Positions 53,100 to 61,972 of a stretch of DNA of 64,000 nt are shown in pieces (position 1 is the first letter of the stretch; the number at the start of each line of letters is the position of its first letter). The stretch is from Novosphingobium sp. 9U (GTDB taxonomy: Bacteria > Pseudomonadota > Alphaproteobacteria > Sphingomonadales > Sphingomonadaceae). The notes below the pieces were generated by a model. The model did no database searches, was not told the origin of the DNA, and worked only from the letters and a program-made list of their open reading frames with translations. Position numbers and translations under genes: made by a program. Location: positions 1,969,285 through 2,033,284 of the forward strand of contig NZ_LR732469.1 of the NCBI RefSeq assembly GCF_902506425.1, in the 5' to 3' direction.

Positions 53100-55559
53100 C
53101 TAATCCCCCTCAACCTCCACCGCCGGATCCACCCGCATCGCCAGCGAGGCCAAGCTCTCCGCCTCCAGCAGCAAGTCATCGTCCGCGGCGCCTGACGGCA
53201 GGTTCTCGCGCCCGATCATCGAGATCACCGGTACCGAAAGCGGACTGATGCGGTCGAGATGCACGTGGTCGATCTGGCTCGCCGCGCGGTCGAGCACGTC
53301 GCCCACGCGGCCCACATCTGTCATCCGAGCCCGCGCGTCCGCCCAGGCGGCCTGGATCAGCAGGTGGTCGGGCTCATACTTGCGCAACACGTCGTAGATC
53401 AGGTCAGTCGAAAAGGTGACCTGCTTGCCCGACTTCTTCTTGCCCGGCTGCTGCCGCTCGACGAGGCCGGAAATCACCGCCACCTCGCGAAAGGCGCGGC
53501 GCAGCAGGTGCGACTGCTGCACCCAGTCGACGAACTCGTGCGTCAGGATGTCGGGCGAGAGCAGGTCTACCGGATCCTCGACCGGCTCCAATCCCCACAC
53601 CGCCAGGGTATAGTCGGTCGCGACAAAGCCCAGCGGCCCCAGTCCGCGGTCCTCCATCCGCCGGGTGAGCAGCATGCCGAGCGACTGGTTCGCGTTCCAG
53701 CCCTCGAAGGTGTAGTACGTGGTGTACTCCACGCCGCGATGCGGAAAGCTCTCGACCAGCAGCCGCCCCGGCACCGGCAAGTGCGAGCGATAGTCCTGCA
53801 CCTCCAGCCATTCGCGCACGTCGTCCGGGAAGCGCGCCCACCCGGCGCGATCCGCCAGCATCTCGCGCACGCGCTCTGACAAGGTGCCGGTGATCGGCAG
53901 CCGCAGCCCGGTGTAACTGGGGATCGTCGCCGACTTCTTGGCCGCGCGCACCACCAGCTCCAGGTCCTTCATCGATTCGACTTCGAGGTCGATCCCGGCG
54001 AATCGGAAGGTGTCGCCCGGCTTCAGGCTGGCGCCGAACATCTCCTCGACCTTGCCCAGCGAGCGACCATTGCGGAACCGCACTTCCAGCATCTCGGAAT
54101 CGACGATGATCCCGGCATTGAGCCGATGGCGCGCGGCGTGCTCCGGGTGCGCGAGGCGCCAGGTGCCGTCGCGGTCCTTCACGATGCGCTTGAACCGGTC
54201 GTAGGAGCGCAGCGCGTAGCCACCGGTCGCCACGAAATCGAGGACGCGCGTGAAGATCGGCTCGTCGATCCAGGCGTAGGCGAGCGAGCTGCGCACTTCG
54301 GCCAGCAGGTCCTCCTCGCGGAACGACCCGGCGCAGGCGCAGCCCATGACATGCTGGGCAAGCACGTCGAGTCCTCCGGGGCGAAAGTCCTCGCCGTCGC
54401 GCACGCCGAGCTCGACGGCTTCCTGCGCTGCCATCGCCTCGATGAATTCGAAGCGGTTGCCCGGGACCAGCAGCGCCTTGCTTGGACAGTCGAGCCGATG
54501 GTTGGCGCGCCCGATCCGCTGCAACAGGCGCGAGGAGCCCTTGGGCGCCCCCATCTGCACGACAAGGTCGATGTCGCCCCAGTCGACACCCAGGTCCAGG
54601 CTGGCGGTGCAGACCAGCGCGCGCAACTCGCCGCGCGCCATCGCGCCCTCTACCTTGCGGCGGGCCTCTTTCGAGAGCGAACCATGGTGGATGCCGATCG
54701 GCAGGTTGTCGTCGTTGGCGTCCCACAGCCACTCGAAGATGTACTCGGCCAGAAACCGCGTGTTGGTGAAGATCAGTGTGGTGCGGTGAGCTTTGATCTG
54801 CGCGTAGAGCTGTGGGATTGCCCAGGTCGCGGCGTGCCCGCTCCAGGGGATGCGCTCCTCCTCGGGCAGGAGGATGGCGACGTGCGGATCGGCGCCCTTT
54901 TCGCCCTGGACCAGCGCGACGCTGTCGATGTCGCCCCAAGGCGCGAGCCAGCCCTGGTACTCTTCCGGCACTGCCACGGTGGCCGAAAGCCCGGCGCGCT
55001 GCATCTCTGGCGCCAGCGCCTGCAGCCGCGACAGCGCGAGCGCCAGCAGATCGCCGCGCTTGCCGGTGGCGAAGGCATGGATCTCGTCGATGACCACGCG
55101 CTTGAGGCCGGCGAACAGCGTCGCCGCCTCCGGATAGCTCAGCAGCAGCGAGAGCGATTCGGGTGTGGTCAGCAGCACATGCGGCGGACGCGCGCGCTGG
55201 CGAGCCTTGCGGTCGGAAGGCGTGTCTCCGCTGCGGGTCTCGACCCGCAAGCCCAGGCCCATCTCCTCGACCGGGGTTACCAGGTTGCGCTGCACATCGT
55301 GCGCGAGTGCCTTTAGCGGCGAGACGTAGAGCGTGTGCAAGCCATCCGGCACCGGTGCGCCATCGAGACGCGAGGGGCAGAAGGCGGCAAGCGTCGGCAG
55401 GAAGCCCGCGAGCGTCTTGCCCGCCCCAGTGTCGGCGACCAGCAGGGAGTGGAGCCCGGCGTCACTCGCCTCCAGCATTTCCACTTGGTGCCGCCGCGCG
55501 CTCCAGCCGCGGCCTGCGAACCAAGCTTCGATCTCGGGTGGGAGGGAGGTTGCGGGCAT
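53100..55559 (-). CDS. Ligase-associated DEXH-box helicase (Lhr-core)
   Basis: An 819-residue superfamily 2 helicase matching Lhr-core: Walker A VADTGAGKTLAGFLP near residue 40, DEXH box VIDEIHAFATGKRGD, motif III SATV, motif VI QRIGRANHRL, a winged helix and the Lhr-core C-terminal domain ending SVPVISMIGRENLPSG. It lacks the large Lhr-CTD extension. In Pseudomonas the protein is encoded with exonuclease, ligase and metallophosphoesterase genes; here the exonuclease and ligase are at 15.7-18.2 kb. It unwinds RNA:DNA hybrids 3' to 5' in characterised members. Confidence 0.92.
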   Translation of the reverse strand: MPATSLPPEIEAWFAGRGWSARRHQVEMLEASDAGLHSLLVADTGAGKTLAGFLPTLAAFCPSRLDGAPVPDGLHTLYVSPLKALAHDVQRNLVTPVEEMGLGLRVETRSGDTPSDRKARQRARPPHVLLTTPESLSLLLSYPEAATLFAGLKRVVIDEIHAFATGKRGDLLALALSRLQALAPEMQRAGLSATVAVPEEYQGWLAPWGDIDSVALVQGEKGADPHVAILLPEEERIPWSGHAATWAIPQLYAQIKAHRTTLIFTNTRFLAEYIFEWLWDANDDNLPIGIHHGSLSKEARRKVEGAMARGELRALVCTASLDLGVDWGDIDLVVQMGAPKGSSRLLQRIGRANHRLDCPSKALLVPGNRFEFIEAMAAQEAVELGVRDGEDFRPGGLDVLAQHVMGCACAGSFREEDLLAEVRSSLAYAWIDEPIFTRVLDFVATGGYALRSYDRFKRIVKDRDGTWRLAHPEHAARHRLNAGIIVDSEMLEVRFRNGRSLGKVEEMFGASLKPGDTFRFAGIDLEVESMKDLELVVRAAKKSATIPSYTGLRLPITGTLSERVREMLADRAGWARFPDDVREWLEVQDYRSHLPVPGRLLVESFPHRGVEYTTYYTFEGWNANQSLGMLLTRRMEDRGLGPLGFVATDYTLAVWGLEPVEDPVDLLSPDILTHEFVDWVQQSHLLRRAFREVAVISGLVERQQPGKKKSGKQVTFSTDLIYDVLRKYEPDHLLIQAAWADARARMTDVGRVGDVLDRAASQIDHVHLDRISPLSVPVISMIGRENLPSGAADDDLLLEAESLASLAMRVDPAVEVEGD

Positions 55560-55622
55560 CTTGGCAAGGTGGCGACAGGCCGGCGCTGAGACAAGGCAAG
55601 GGGTCGACAGGGCAGCGCTGCC

Positions 55623-55645
55623 TCCTCTCCCCGCCGGGGAGAGGA
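55623..55645. repeat. Family E hairpin upstream of the helicase gene
   Basis: TCCTCTCCCC and GGGGAGAGGA around GCC. This is the one clear family member that lies in front of genes (64 bases upstream of the helicase ATG) rather than behind a stop codon. Confidence 0.75.
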
Positions 55646-55830
55646 GTGCGCACGGGCTCGACGTTCAGCAGCCATGCTGAGCATTCAAGGCATGTCGCCG
55701 GCTCTCGAAGCAGGTCCGCACCAGCTACGATGTAACAACAACTTATGTTGCGCCCGGCTGAGCACACCTTGCGCCCAGCGGTGGACCAAATCGCCCAGCC
55801 GCCGCGTTGTAGCTTCACTGGGAGGGGTCG

Positions 55831-55842
55831 GGACACGTGTCC
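55831..55842. promoter_or_regulatory. Perfect palindrome, possible operator
   Basis: GGACACGTGTCC, a 12-base perfect palindrome, lies 53 bases upstream of the BON-protein ATG in otherwise featureless DNA. Size and position suit a dimeric repressor or activator site; the factor is unknown. Confidence 0.4.
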
Positions 55843-55895
55843 GCCTTCGGGCACGACAGTCCCGCTCCCGAGCACCCGAGCAATGGAGAGATCCC

Positions 55896-57347
55896 ATGAG
55901 TGAACGCGATCGTCAGAACCCTTATGGCCGCAGCGAGCAGCAGGGCGGCGGGTACCGCAGCGAGTCCAACTCGCCCAACTATTCGGGCCAGTCCGGCCAA
56001 GCCAACCAATGGCAGAGCGACAGCTCCCGCCAGCACGGCAGCGACTGGCAGCAGGACAGCAGCCAGCGCGGCGGCAGCGATGATCACTCAAGCGATTACC
56101 GCTTCTCCGGTCAGGGCAGCCAAGGCGGCGGAGACTTTGGAAGCCGCGAGCAAGGCAGCGGCGACTATGGCAGCAGCAATTACGGCAGCAGCAATTACGG
56201 CCGAAGCCAGGATTTCAGCCGCGGCGCGTCGCAGGATCACCGCGGCGGTTCCAACTACCGCGGACAGTTGAACGACGCCGACTTGCGCCGTGACCAGCGC
56301 GACGCCTCGCGCAACTACGAACGGGCGCGTGGCGGCTACGGCCCGGATCACGACCGCGGCGCCGGTTATGGACAAGGGCGCGACTGGCAGAGCTCGCAAG
56401 GGCAGCAGAACTCCGCGACCCGCGGTTATGCCGGCCGCGACTACGATGCCAGCGGCGGCAACGACTTCGGCAGCTTCACCAGCGAGGACTACGGCGGCCG
56501 CGACTTCTCCAATCGCGGCGGAGTCTCTGGCGGCGCACGGTCGAGCGAGTCCTATCGTCCGAGCTATGGAGTCGGCGCGTGGCTGAACCGCGACGATGAG
56601 GACCGCCAGGGCCGCAGCAATCGCTCGGGCGGCAGCGGACGTGAGGACTACGGCAGCTGGCGCCAGTATGGCGAAAGCCGCGGTTTCCTGGAACGCGCCA
56701 GCGACGAAGTCGCCAGCTGGTTCGGCAACGAGGACGCCTCGCGCCGCCGTGACCAGGATCACCGCCAGGATCAGCAGCAGGGCCAGAGCTATGGCCAGCA
56801 GCAGAGCCACCGCGGACGCGGACCGTCGAACTACACCCGTTCCGACGAGCGCATCCGCGAGGACGCCAACGATCACCTGACGCATGACCACCATGTGGAC
56901 GCCAGCCACATCACCGTCAGCGTCAAGGATGGCGAGCTGACGCTCGACGGCACGGTCGAGAGCCGCGACGCCAAGCGCCGCGCCGAGGATTGCGTGGAGC
57001 ACATCTCGGGCGTTAAGCACGTGCAGAACAACCTGCGGGTGCAGGATCGCAGCACCAGCAGCAGCAGCTATGGTTCGAGCGGGTCCGGCCTCGCCGGCAC
57101 CAGCAGCTCGAGTTATGGCCAGAGTGCCGGGCAGACTGCCGGACTTGGCTCGAGCACGACCGGCTCATCCGGCAGCAGCTCGGGCCTGAGTGGCAGCACC
57201 GCGGCTTCGACCACGGGAAGCACGTCGACGACCACACCTTCGTCGACCACGTCGAGCACCGGCGGCGCCAACACGACCGAGGGCATCGGCTCGACGGCGA
57301 CCGCAGGCGTGGGCAGCACGTCGCGCACGAGCGACAAGACCAGCTGA
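55896..57347 (+). CDS. BON domain protein with long FUS-like low-complexity regions
   Basis: A 483-residue protein with no signal peptide. Residues 1-310 are low complexity, rich in Ser, Gly, Gln, Arg, Asp and Tyr, with repeated SNYGS, RDYD, GYG and Q-rich motifs (DYGSSNYGSSNYG at 90-102; QDQQQGQSYGQQQ at 291-303). A conserved island is LERASDEVASWFGNEDASRR (265-284). The BON domain spans about 314-384 (RSDERIREDANDHLT, VSVKDGELTLDGTVESR, GVKHVQNNL), which binds membranes or phospholipid in known proteins. The tail 385-483 is Ser/Thr/Gly. GGAGAG precedes the ATG. Related short BON proteins in alphaproteobacteria share the SWFG and BON parts. Confidence 0.85.
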   Translation: MSERDRQNPYGRSEQQGGGYRSESNSPNYSGQSGQANQWQSDSSRQHGSDWQQDSSQRGGSDDHSSDYRFSGQGSQGGGDFGSREQGSGDYGSSNYGSSNYGRSQDFSRGASQDHRGGSNYRGQLNDADLRRDQRDASRNYERARGGYGPDHDRGAGYGQGRDWQSSQGQQNSATRGYAGRDYDASGGNDFGSFTSEDYGGRDFSNRGGVSGGARSSESYRPSYGVGAWLNRDDEDRQGRSNRSGGSGREDYGSWRQYGESRGFLERASDEVASWFGNEDASRRRDQDHRQDQQQGQSYGQQQSHRGRGPSNYTRSDERIREDANDHLTHDHHVDASHITVSVKDGELTLDGTVESRDAKRRAEDCVEHISGVKHVQNNLRVQDRSTSSSSYGSSGSGLAGTSSSSYGQSAGQTAGLGSSTTGSSGSSSGLSGSTAASTTGSTSTTTPSSTTSSTGGANTTEGIGSTATAGVGSTSRTSDKTS

Positions 57348-57373
57348 GGCGCGTCCAACGCCTGAGTGAAGGA

Positions 57374-57402
57374 AGGGGAGCCTCGCGGCTCCCCTTTTCT
57401 TT
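57374..57402 (+). terminator. Rho-independent terminator of the BON gene
   Basis: Arms GGGGAGCC and GGCTCCCC with a TCGC loop, followed by TTTTCTTT, 28 bases past the stop. Confidence 0.92.
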
Positions 57403-57482
57403 GGGTGCGAATGGAGCAGCTGGCAGTTATGACGTTGAAGCCGCCGCTTGCACTTCGACCCGACACGCAAGCCGCGAACCGG

Positions 57483-58892
57483 TCAATGCCCGGTCTGCTC
57501 TCCCCGCTGTAATCCTGACAAAGCCAGCTGCTTGTCGATCTGCGCCAGCAGCCGCTCCAGTCCCTCGCGCGTCTCGCTTTCGGCACGGGCGACCAGCACG
57601 TCCTGCGTGTTCGAGGCACGCAGCAGCCACCAGCCATCGGCGGTGGTCACGCGCACGCCGTCGATGTCGACCACCTCGGCCTCGGTCTTGGCGAGCCGTT
57701 CCCGCACCTCCTCCACCGCTGCGAACTTGCGGCTCTCGTCGACCTGAAACCGCAGCTCCGGCGTGTTGAACATCTCGGGCATGGCGCCACGCAGGTCCGT
57801 CACGCTCCGGCCCAGGCGCAGCGAGGCAGCGATTAGGCGCACGGCGGCGTAGAGCCCGTCGTCGAAGCCGTAGTAGCCGTGCTTAAAAAACACGTGGCCC
57901 GTCATCTCGCCCCCGAGCGGCGCGCCGGTCTCCTGCATCTTGGCCTTGATCAGCGAATGCCCGGTCTTCCACATCAGCGGCACGCCGCCATGCGCCGCGA
58001 TCGTGTCGATCAGTGCGCCGCTGGCCTTGATGTCGGCGATCACGGTGGCGCCGGGCAGCTCGCGGAGCAGGTCCTGCGCAAAGATGCCGAGCAGCTGGTC
58101 GCCCCAAATCACCCGTCCTTGGCCGTCGACCACGCCGATGCGGTCCGCATCGCCGTCGAAAGCGACTCCGAAATCGAGGTTCTTCTCCGCGACCAGGGTG
58201 CGCAGGTCTGCGAGGTTCTTTTCCTCGGTAGGATCAGGATGATGGTTGGGAAACGTTCCGTCGACTTCGGTGAAGAGCAAGTGGTGCTCGCCTGGCATGC
58301 GGCTGGTCAGCAGCTCCAGGGCCGGGCCGGCGGCACCATTGCCCGCGTCCCAGCCGACCCTGAGCGTATTCACCTTGTCGGCAGCCAAGCCGTCGAGGCC
58401 GCGGAGGACGCGGGTGACATAGGCGTCCAGCACGTCGGCCTGCGTGACAATGCCGCAAACGGCAACGTCATCCCAGTCGCCTTCGGCCGCCATAGCGCCG
58501 AGCGCCTGGATCTGCGTGCCGAAGAACGGCCGCCCGCCAAGTACCATCTTGAAGCCATTGTGATCGGCGGGATTGTGGCTGCCAGTTATCTGAATGCCGC
58601 CCTGCACATTTTCCATTGAGGCTTCGGCGTAGTACAGCATCGGCGTCGGGCCGAGCCCCACGCTGACCACATCCACGCCGCTGGCGACAAGACCCTGGAT
58701 CAGCGCGCTCTCCAGCATCGGCGAGCTGATCCGACCGTCGTAGCCCACCACCACCTTGGAACCGCCGCTCCGCGCGACCAGCGTGCCGAAGCTGCGGCCG
58801 ATGGCGCAGGCATCCTCTACACCCAGCGTCGTGCCGAATACGCCGCGAATGTCGTACTCGCGCAGGATCGTGGGATCGAACGCGTGAGCCAT
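57483..58892 (-). CDS. Phosphomannomutase / phosphoglucomutase
   Basis: A 469-residue alpha-D-phosphohexomutase of the AlgC/ManB type. Motifs: REYDIRGVFGTTL, the phosphoserine loop GIQITGSHNPADHNGFKM, the metal loop DGDADRIG, the substrate loop GGEMTGHVFFK, which marks PMM/PGM, and the C-terminal WWLLRASNTQDVLVARAE. It makes mannose-1-phosphate or glucose-1-phosphate for polysaccharide synthesis. It differs from glmM at 19.9 kb in the sugar-binding loop. The J-protein gene ends 11 bases before its start. Confidence 0.92.
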   Translation of the reverse strand: MAHAFDPTILREYDIRGVFGTTLGVEDACAIGRSFGTLVARSGGSKVVVGYDGRISSPMLESALIQGLVASGVDVVSVGLGPTPMLYYAEASMENVQGGIQITGSHNPADHNGFKMVLGGRPFFGTQIQALGAMAAEGDWDDVAVCGIVTQADVLDAYVTRVLRGLDGLAADKVNTLRVGWDAGNGAAGPALELLTSRMPGEHHLLFTEVDGTFPNHHPDPTEEKNLADLRTLVAEKNLDFGVAFDGDADRIGVVDGQGRVIWGDQLLGIFAQDLLRELPGATVIADIKASGALIDTIAAHGGVPLMWKTGHSLIKAKMQETGAPLGGEMTGHVFFKHGYYGFDDGLYAAVRLIAASLRLGRSVTDLRGAMPEMFNTPELRFQVDESRKFAAVEEVRERLAKTEAEVVDIDGVRVTTADGWWLLRASNTQDVLVARAESETREGLERLLAQIDKQLALSGLQRGEQTGH

Positions 58893-58903
58893 GCGCGGCG
58901 TGA

Positions 58904-59206
58904 TCAGTCCGCGGCGTGCGGAGGCAGCGCGGCGAGCAGCAGGTCGCGCGCGGCATTCGCCTCGTGGACGAGCTCGTTGCTGCCGCCCCGGTCAGGGTGG
59001 ACCTGGGCAATCAGGCGGCGGTGCGCCTCGATGATGTCCTGCCGCCCCGCGCCGGGCGCCACGCCCAGCAGCGTGCTTGCCCGTTGCTGCCCGACCCGCT
59101 CCTGCACCGAGGGACCGGTGAGCGCCTTGGGCTGCCAGGGCCAGCGCCCCGTCACCATCTTCCACACCACCGCCGCCAACGCAGCCAGGATGACCAGCTT
59201 GATCAC
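58904..59206 (-). CDS. Membrane-anchored J-domain protein
   Basis: A 100-residue protein with one N-terminal membrane helix (about 2-18, IKLVILAALAAVVWKM) and a C-terminal J-domain: LLGVAPGAGRQDIIEAHRRL, the HPD motif in QVHPDRGGS, and AARDLLLAALP. The topology is that of Tim14/Pam18-like J-proteins that stimulate DnaK at the membrane. The start is GTG 59206, with AAAGG upstream, because the frame further up adds an unrelated head. It lies between mipZ and the mutase gene on the minus strand. Confidence 0.85.
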   Translation of the reverse strand: MIKLVILAALAAVVWKMVTGRWPWQPKALTGPSVQERVGQQRASTLLGVAPGAGRQDIIEAHRRLIAQVHPDRGGSNELVHEANAARDLLLAALPPHAAD

Positions 59207-59228
59207 TTGCCGATGCCTTTCGGGCCGC

Positions 59229-60050
59229 TCACTCGGCCGCGACAGCGAGGTCGGGCTCGTCCACAACCGCAGGACGGGTCGGCACTGGCAGGTTCAGCCC
59301 GGCCACCAGGCCGCGCAGCTCCTGACGCGCGACGAGGTGGCTGGTGCCCAGGTCACCCAACTGGCCCTTGTCGAGCAGCGTCAGGCCTGACGGGAACAGC
59401 TCGCGGAAGATCACGCGCTCGGACAGACCACCGGCAATGCGGAAGCCCACGCGCTTGGACAGTTCCTGCAACGCGCCGTCGAGACGCTTCATGTTGCGCG
59501 CCTGCAGCTGCTGCGTGCGGTTGCGCACCACCACCCAATCGAGGTCGCGCTTCGCCTCGTTGATGGTCGAGTGCGCGCGCTTCTTGCGCGCTTCCCACAT
59601 CAGTTCGGCGTAAAAGGAGAGCTTCTTCACCTTGAAGGTCTCACCTTCCACCTGGCCGATCAGGTCGAAGTCAACGAAGCTGTCGTTCAGCGGCGTCACC
59701 AGCGTGTCGGCCGTGGTGGCGACGTAGCGGGCGAGCGGGTCGTCCTTGCCCGGCGTGTCGAACAGCAGGAAGTCCTGGTCGGCACCGATCTCGGCTGCGA
59801 TTTCCTCCAGCTCCTCCACGCTCTCGCCGTCGTAGTAGGTGAAGCGCGTGCCTGGCAGCGCGATGTCGCGCCGCTTCTCGGTGTCGAGCCGGTTCTCCAT
59901 GTAGCGGAACAGCGTGCGCTGGCGATGGTCGAGGTCGATGCAGGCCACGCGTGCGCCCTGATAGGCGAGCGCAATGGCCACGTGGACCGCGGTGGTGGAC
60001 TTGCCGGTGCCGCCTTTCTCGTTGGCGAAGACGATGCGGTGCGCTGTCAC
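59229..60050 (-). CDS. mipZ: Division-plane positioning ATPase MipZ
   Basis: A 273-residue ParA-family ATPase that forms a bipolar gradient through ParB and blocks FtsZ near the poles in Caulobacter and relatives. The deviant Walker A motif is NEKGGTGKSTTAVHVA at 10-25; then IDLDHRQRTLFRYMENR (Walker A-prime region, MipZ-specific), FLLFDTPGKDDPLAR and the C-terminal FRIAGGLSERVIFRELFPSG. The start is GTG 60050. It identifies the host as an alphaproteobacterium using MipZ rather than MinCD. It is divergent from panC. Confidence 0.94.
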   Translation of the reverse strand: MTAHRIVFANEKGGTGKSTTAVHVAIALAYQGARVACIDLDHRQRTLFRYMENRLDTEKRRDIALPGTRFTYYDGESVEELEEIAAEIGADQDFLLFDTPGKDDPLARYVATTADTLVTPLNDSFVDFDLIGQVEGETFKVKKLSFYAELMWEARKKRAHSTINEAKRDLDWVVVRNRTQQLQARNMKRLDGALQELSKRVGFRIAGGLSERVIFRELFPSGLTLLDKGQLGDLGTSHLVARQELRGLVAGLNLPVPTRPAVVDEPDLAVAAE

Positions 60051-60159
60051 GGTCTTTTCCCTGGATACCTAAAATCGTTGCCGGCTCGAAAGCTACGCGG
60101 CACAGCGCGCAACCTGTAAGTCCGATCCTGCCGACATCATATCGGAGCGCGCCGCCGCA

Positions 60160-61017
60160 ATGCAATTGATCCACACCCTTGATCCACTGCGAAGCGCAGT
60201 CGAGTCGCTCCGCACCGACGGCGCGATCGCGCTGGTGCCCACCATGGGCGCGCTGCATGACGGCCATCTGACGCTGGTTCGCGAGGCGAAACTCCGGGCG
60301 GCACGGGTCGTCGTCTCGATCTTCGTCAATCCGCTCCAGTTCGGAGCCAACGAGGACCTCGACGCCTATCCGCGCCAGCTGGAGCGCGACTGCGCGCTGC
60401 TGGACGGCGAGGGTGTCGACCTCGTCTGGGCGCCCGGCGTCGAGGTGATGTACCCGGCGGGCTTCGCGACGAACATTGCGGTCTCCGGCGTCAGCGAAGG
60501 CCTGGACGGCGCCGCACGGCCCGGACACTTCGATGGCGTCGCCACCGTGGTGTGCAAGCTATTCAACCAGGTGCGCCCCGATCTGGCGCTGTTCGGCGAG
60601 AAGGACTGGCAGCAGCTTGCCGTCATCCGCCGCATGGCGCGCGATCTCGACCTCGTGCTGCCCCATGCCGACGCGATCCATGGCGTGGCCACGGTGCGCG
60701 AGGCGGACGGCTTGGCAATGAGCTCGCGCAACGCCTACCTCACGCCCGAGCAGCGTGCCGCTGCCGTGGCCCTGCCCACTGCCATGCGCGCGGCGATCGT
60801 CGAGATCGAAAGCGGCGTCGCGCTGGACGATGCCCTGTCCGGGCTCGCACGCACCCTGCTGGCGAGCGGGTTCCTTTCGGTTGACTACGCGGAGCTGTGC
60901 GATGCCGCCGACCTGTCTGTGCTGCCCGCGCGCTCGAACAAGCCGATGCGGCTGCTGGTCGCCGCGCGGATCGGCAAGGCGCGTCTGATCGACAACATGG
61001 CGGTGGCGCCGAGTTGA
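60160..61017 (+). CDS. panC: Pantothenate synthetase
   Basis: A 285-residue pantoate-beta-alanine ligase of the nucleotidyltransferase fold that makes pantothenate for CoA. Motifs: VPTMGALHDGHLTLV (HIGH-like), VSIFVNPLQFGANEDLDAYPR, LFGEKDWQQLAVIRRM and the KMSKS-like VREADGLAMSSRNAYL. Length is normal. panB is not adjacent. It is 110 bases divergent from mipZ. Confidence 0.95.
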   Translation: MQLIHTLDPLRSAVESLRTDGAIALVPTMGALHDGHLTLVREAKLRAARVVVSIFVNPLQFGANEDLDAYPRQLERDCALLDGEGVDLVWAPGVEVMYPAGFATNIAVSGVSEGLDGAARPGHFDGVATVVCKLFNQVRPDLALFGEKDWQQLAVIRRMARDLDLVLPHADAIHGVATVREADGLAMSSRNAYLTPEQRAAAVALPTAMRAAIVEIESGVALDDALSGLARTLLASGFLSVDYAELCDAADLSVLPARSNKPMRLLVAARIGKARLIDNMAVAPS

Positions 61018-61160
61018 CAAGTCAGCAGCCGATCCTTCCCTTCACACCCTTGAGCAGAATAGCTTGTTTGCAGCGGCCAGTTGCGCAAGTAAGAGGCGGC
61101 GCCGCGACGGGCATTGCGGCGTGCCGTCATAATGACGGCAAAGCAGGAGGGGTCCAGTTC

Positions 61161-61928
61161 ATGAAGAAATTCATTACCGCCGTTGCAGTTACGGGCGCCG
61201 CATTCACCAGCAACGCCGCGCTGGCCGACCAGTCGTCTGGCCGCAAGCTGCAGGCGCAGGGTACGCAGGCGATTCCCGTCTGTTCGCGCAACCTGGGCAC
61301 CGTCGCCATCGTCGAGCCCGACAACCAGTGGTGGCGCGAGCTCAGCCTGGGCAGCCCCGAGGCGATCCTGCGCGTGTTCGTGCAGAAGTCCGGCTGCTTC
61401 ACCATGGTCAACCGCGGCCGCTCGATGCAGAGCCGCTCGATGGAGCGCGCGCTGGCCGATGATGGCGAGCTGCAGGGCGGGTCGAACCTGGGCAAGGGCC
61501 AGGTCAAGGCGGCGGACTATTTCCTGCAGCCAGACATCGTCTCGACCAACAACAACTCGGGCGGCGGCGGCATGGGCGCGGTCTTGGGCGGCATCGGCGG
61601 CATGTTCGGCCACGGCCTGGGCGCGATCGCCGGCGGCCTCAACGTCAAGAAGGGTGAGGCGAACGTCACCCTCTCGATCGTGAACGCGCGCACCACCGTC
61701 GAGGAAGCGTTGACCGAGGGCTATGCGCGCAAGAGCGACGTGAGCTTCGGCGGCGGTGGCGGCGGCTTCTTCGGCGGCACTTTCGCGGCAGCGGGTGGCG
61801 GCGGCTACCAGAACACGCAGATCGGGCAGATCATCGTGCTCGCCTATCTCGACGCCTACACCAAGCTGGTGAGCCAGCTGGGCGGCCTGCCCGCCAACGC
61901 CTCCGCCGCGGCGCCGCCGGCGAAGTAA
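61161..61928 (+). CDS. CsgG/HfaB-family exported protein
   Basis: A 255-residue protein with a signal peptide (MKKFITAVAVTGAAFTSNAA, cleavage near ALA-D at 23) and no lipobox Cys. Residues 30-110 match the CsgG-type assembly domain (PVCSRNLGTVAIVE, FVQKSGCFTMVNRGRSMQSR), with two Cys; Gly-rich loops follow (GGGGMGAVLGGIGGMFG, FGGGGGGFFGG) and a C-terminal IVLAYLDAYTKLVSQLG helix. CsgG exports curli; HfaB anchors holdfast. Neither set is nearby, so the substrate is unknown. AGGAGGGG precedes the ATG. Confidence 0.82.
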   Translation: MKKFITAVAVTGAAFTSNAALADQSSGRKLQAQGTQAIPVCSRNLGTVAIVEPDNQWWRELSLGSPEAILRVFVQKSGCFTMVNRGRSMQSRSMERALADDGELQGGSNLGKGQVKAADYFLQPDIVSTNNNSGGGGMGAVLGGIGGMFGHGLGAIAGGLNVKKGEANVTLSIVNARTTVEEALTEGYARKSDVSFGGGGGGFFGGTFAAAGGGGYQNTQIGQIIVLAYLDAYTKLVSQLGGLPANASAAAPPAK

Positions 61929-61972
61929 GTTCTGGCGGGACGGGAGAGCTTCCTCCTGTTCACCCCCTACAC

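Larger units (their letters stand above)
55560..55895. other. Divergent gap, helicase / BON gene
   Basis: A 336-base intergenic region with no supported gene. It contains a family E hairpin at 55623-55645 and a perfect 12-base palindrome GGACACGTGTCC at 55831-55842, 53 bases upstream of the BON-gene ATG. The stretch 55725-55750 is AT-richer (ATGTAACAACAACTTATG) and may hold promoter DNA. Confidence 0.55.

Noticed and set aside
57483..58892. The second phosphohexomutase as a redundant glmM
   Set aside because: Its sugar-binding loop GGEMTGH and GSHNP phosphoserine loop are of the PMM/PGM type, whereas the 19.9-kb gene has the GlmM GEQSGH and SASHNP motifs.
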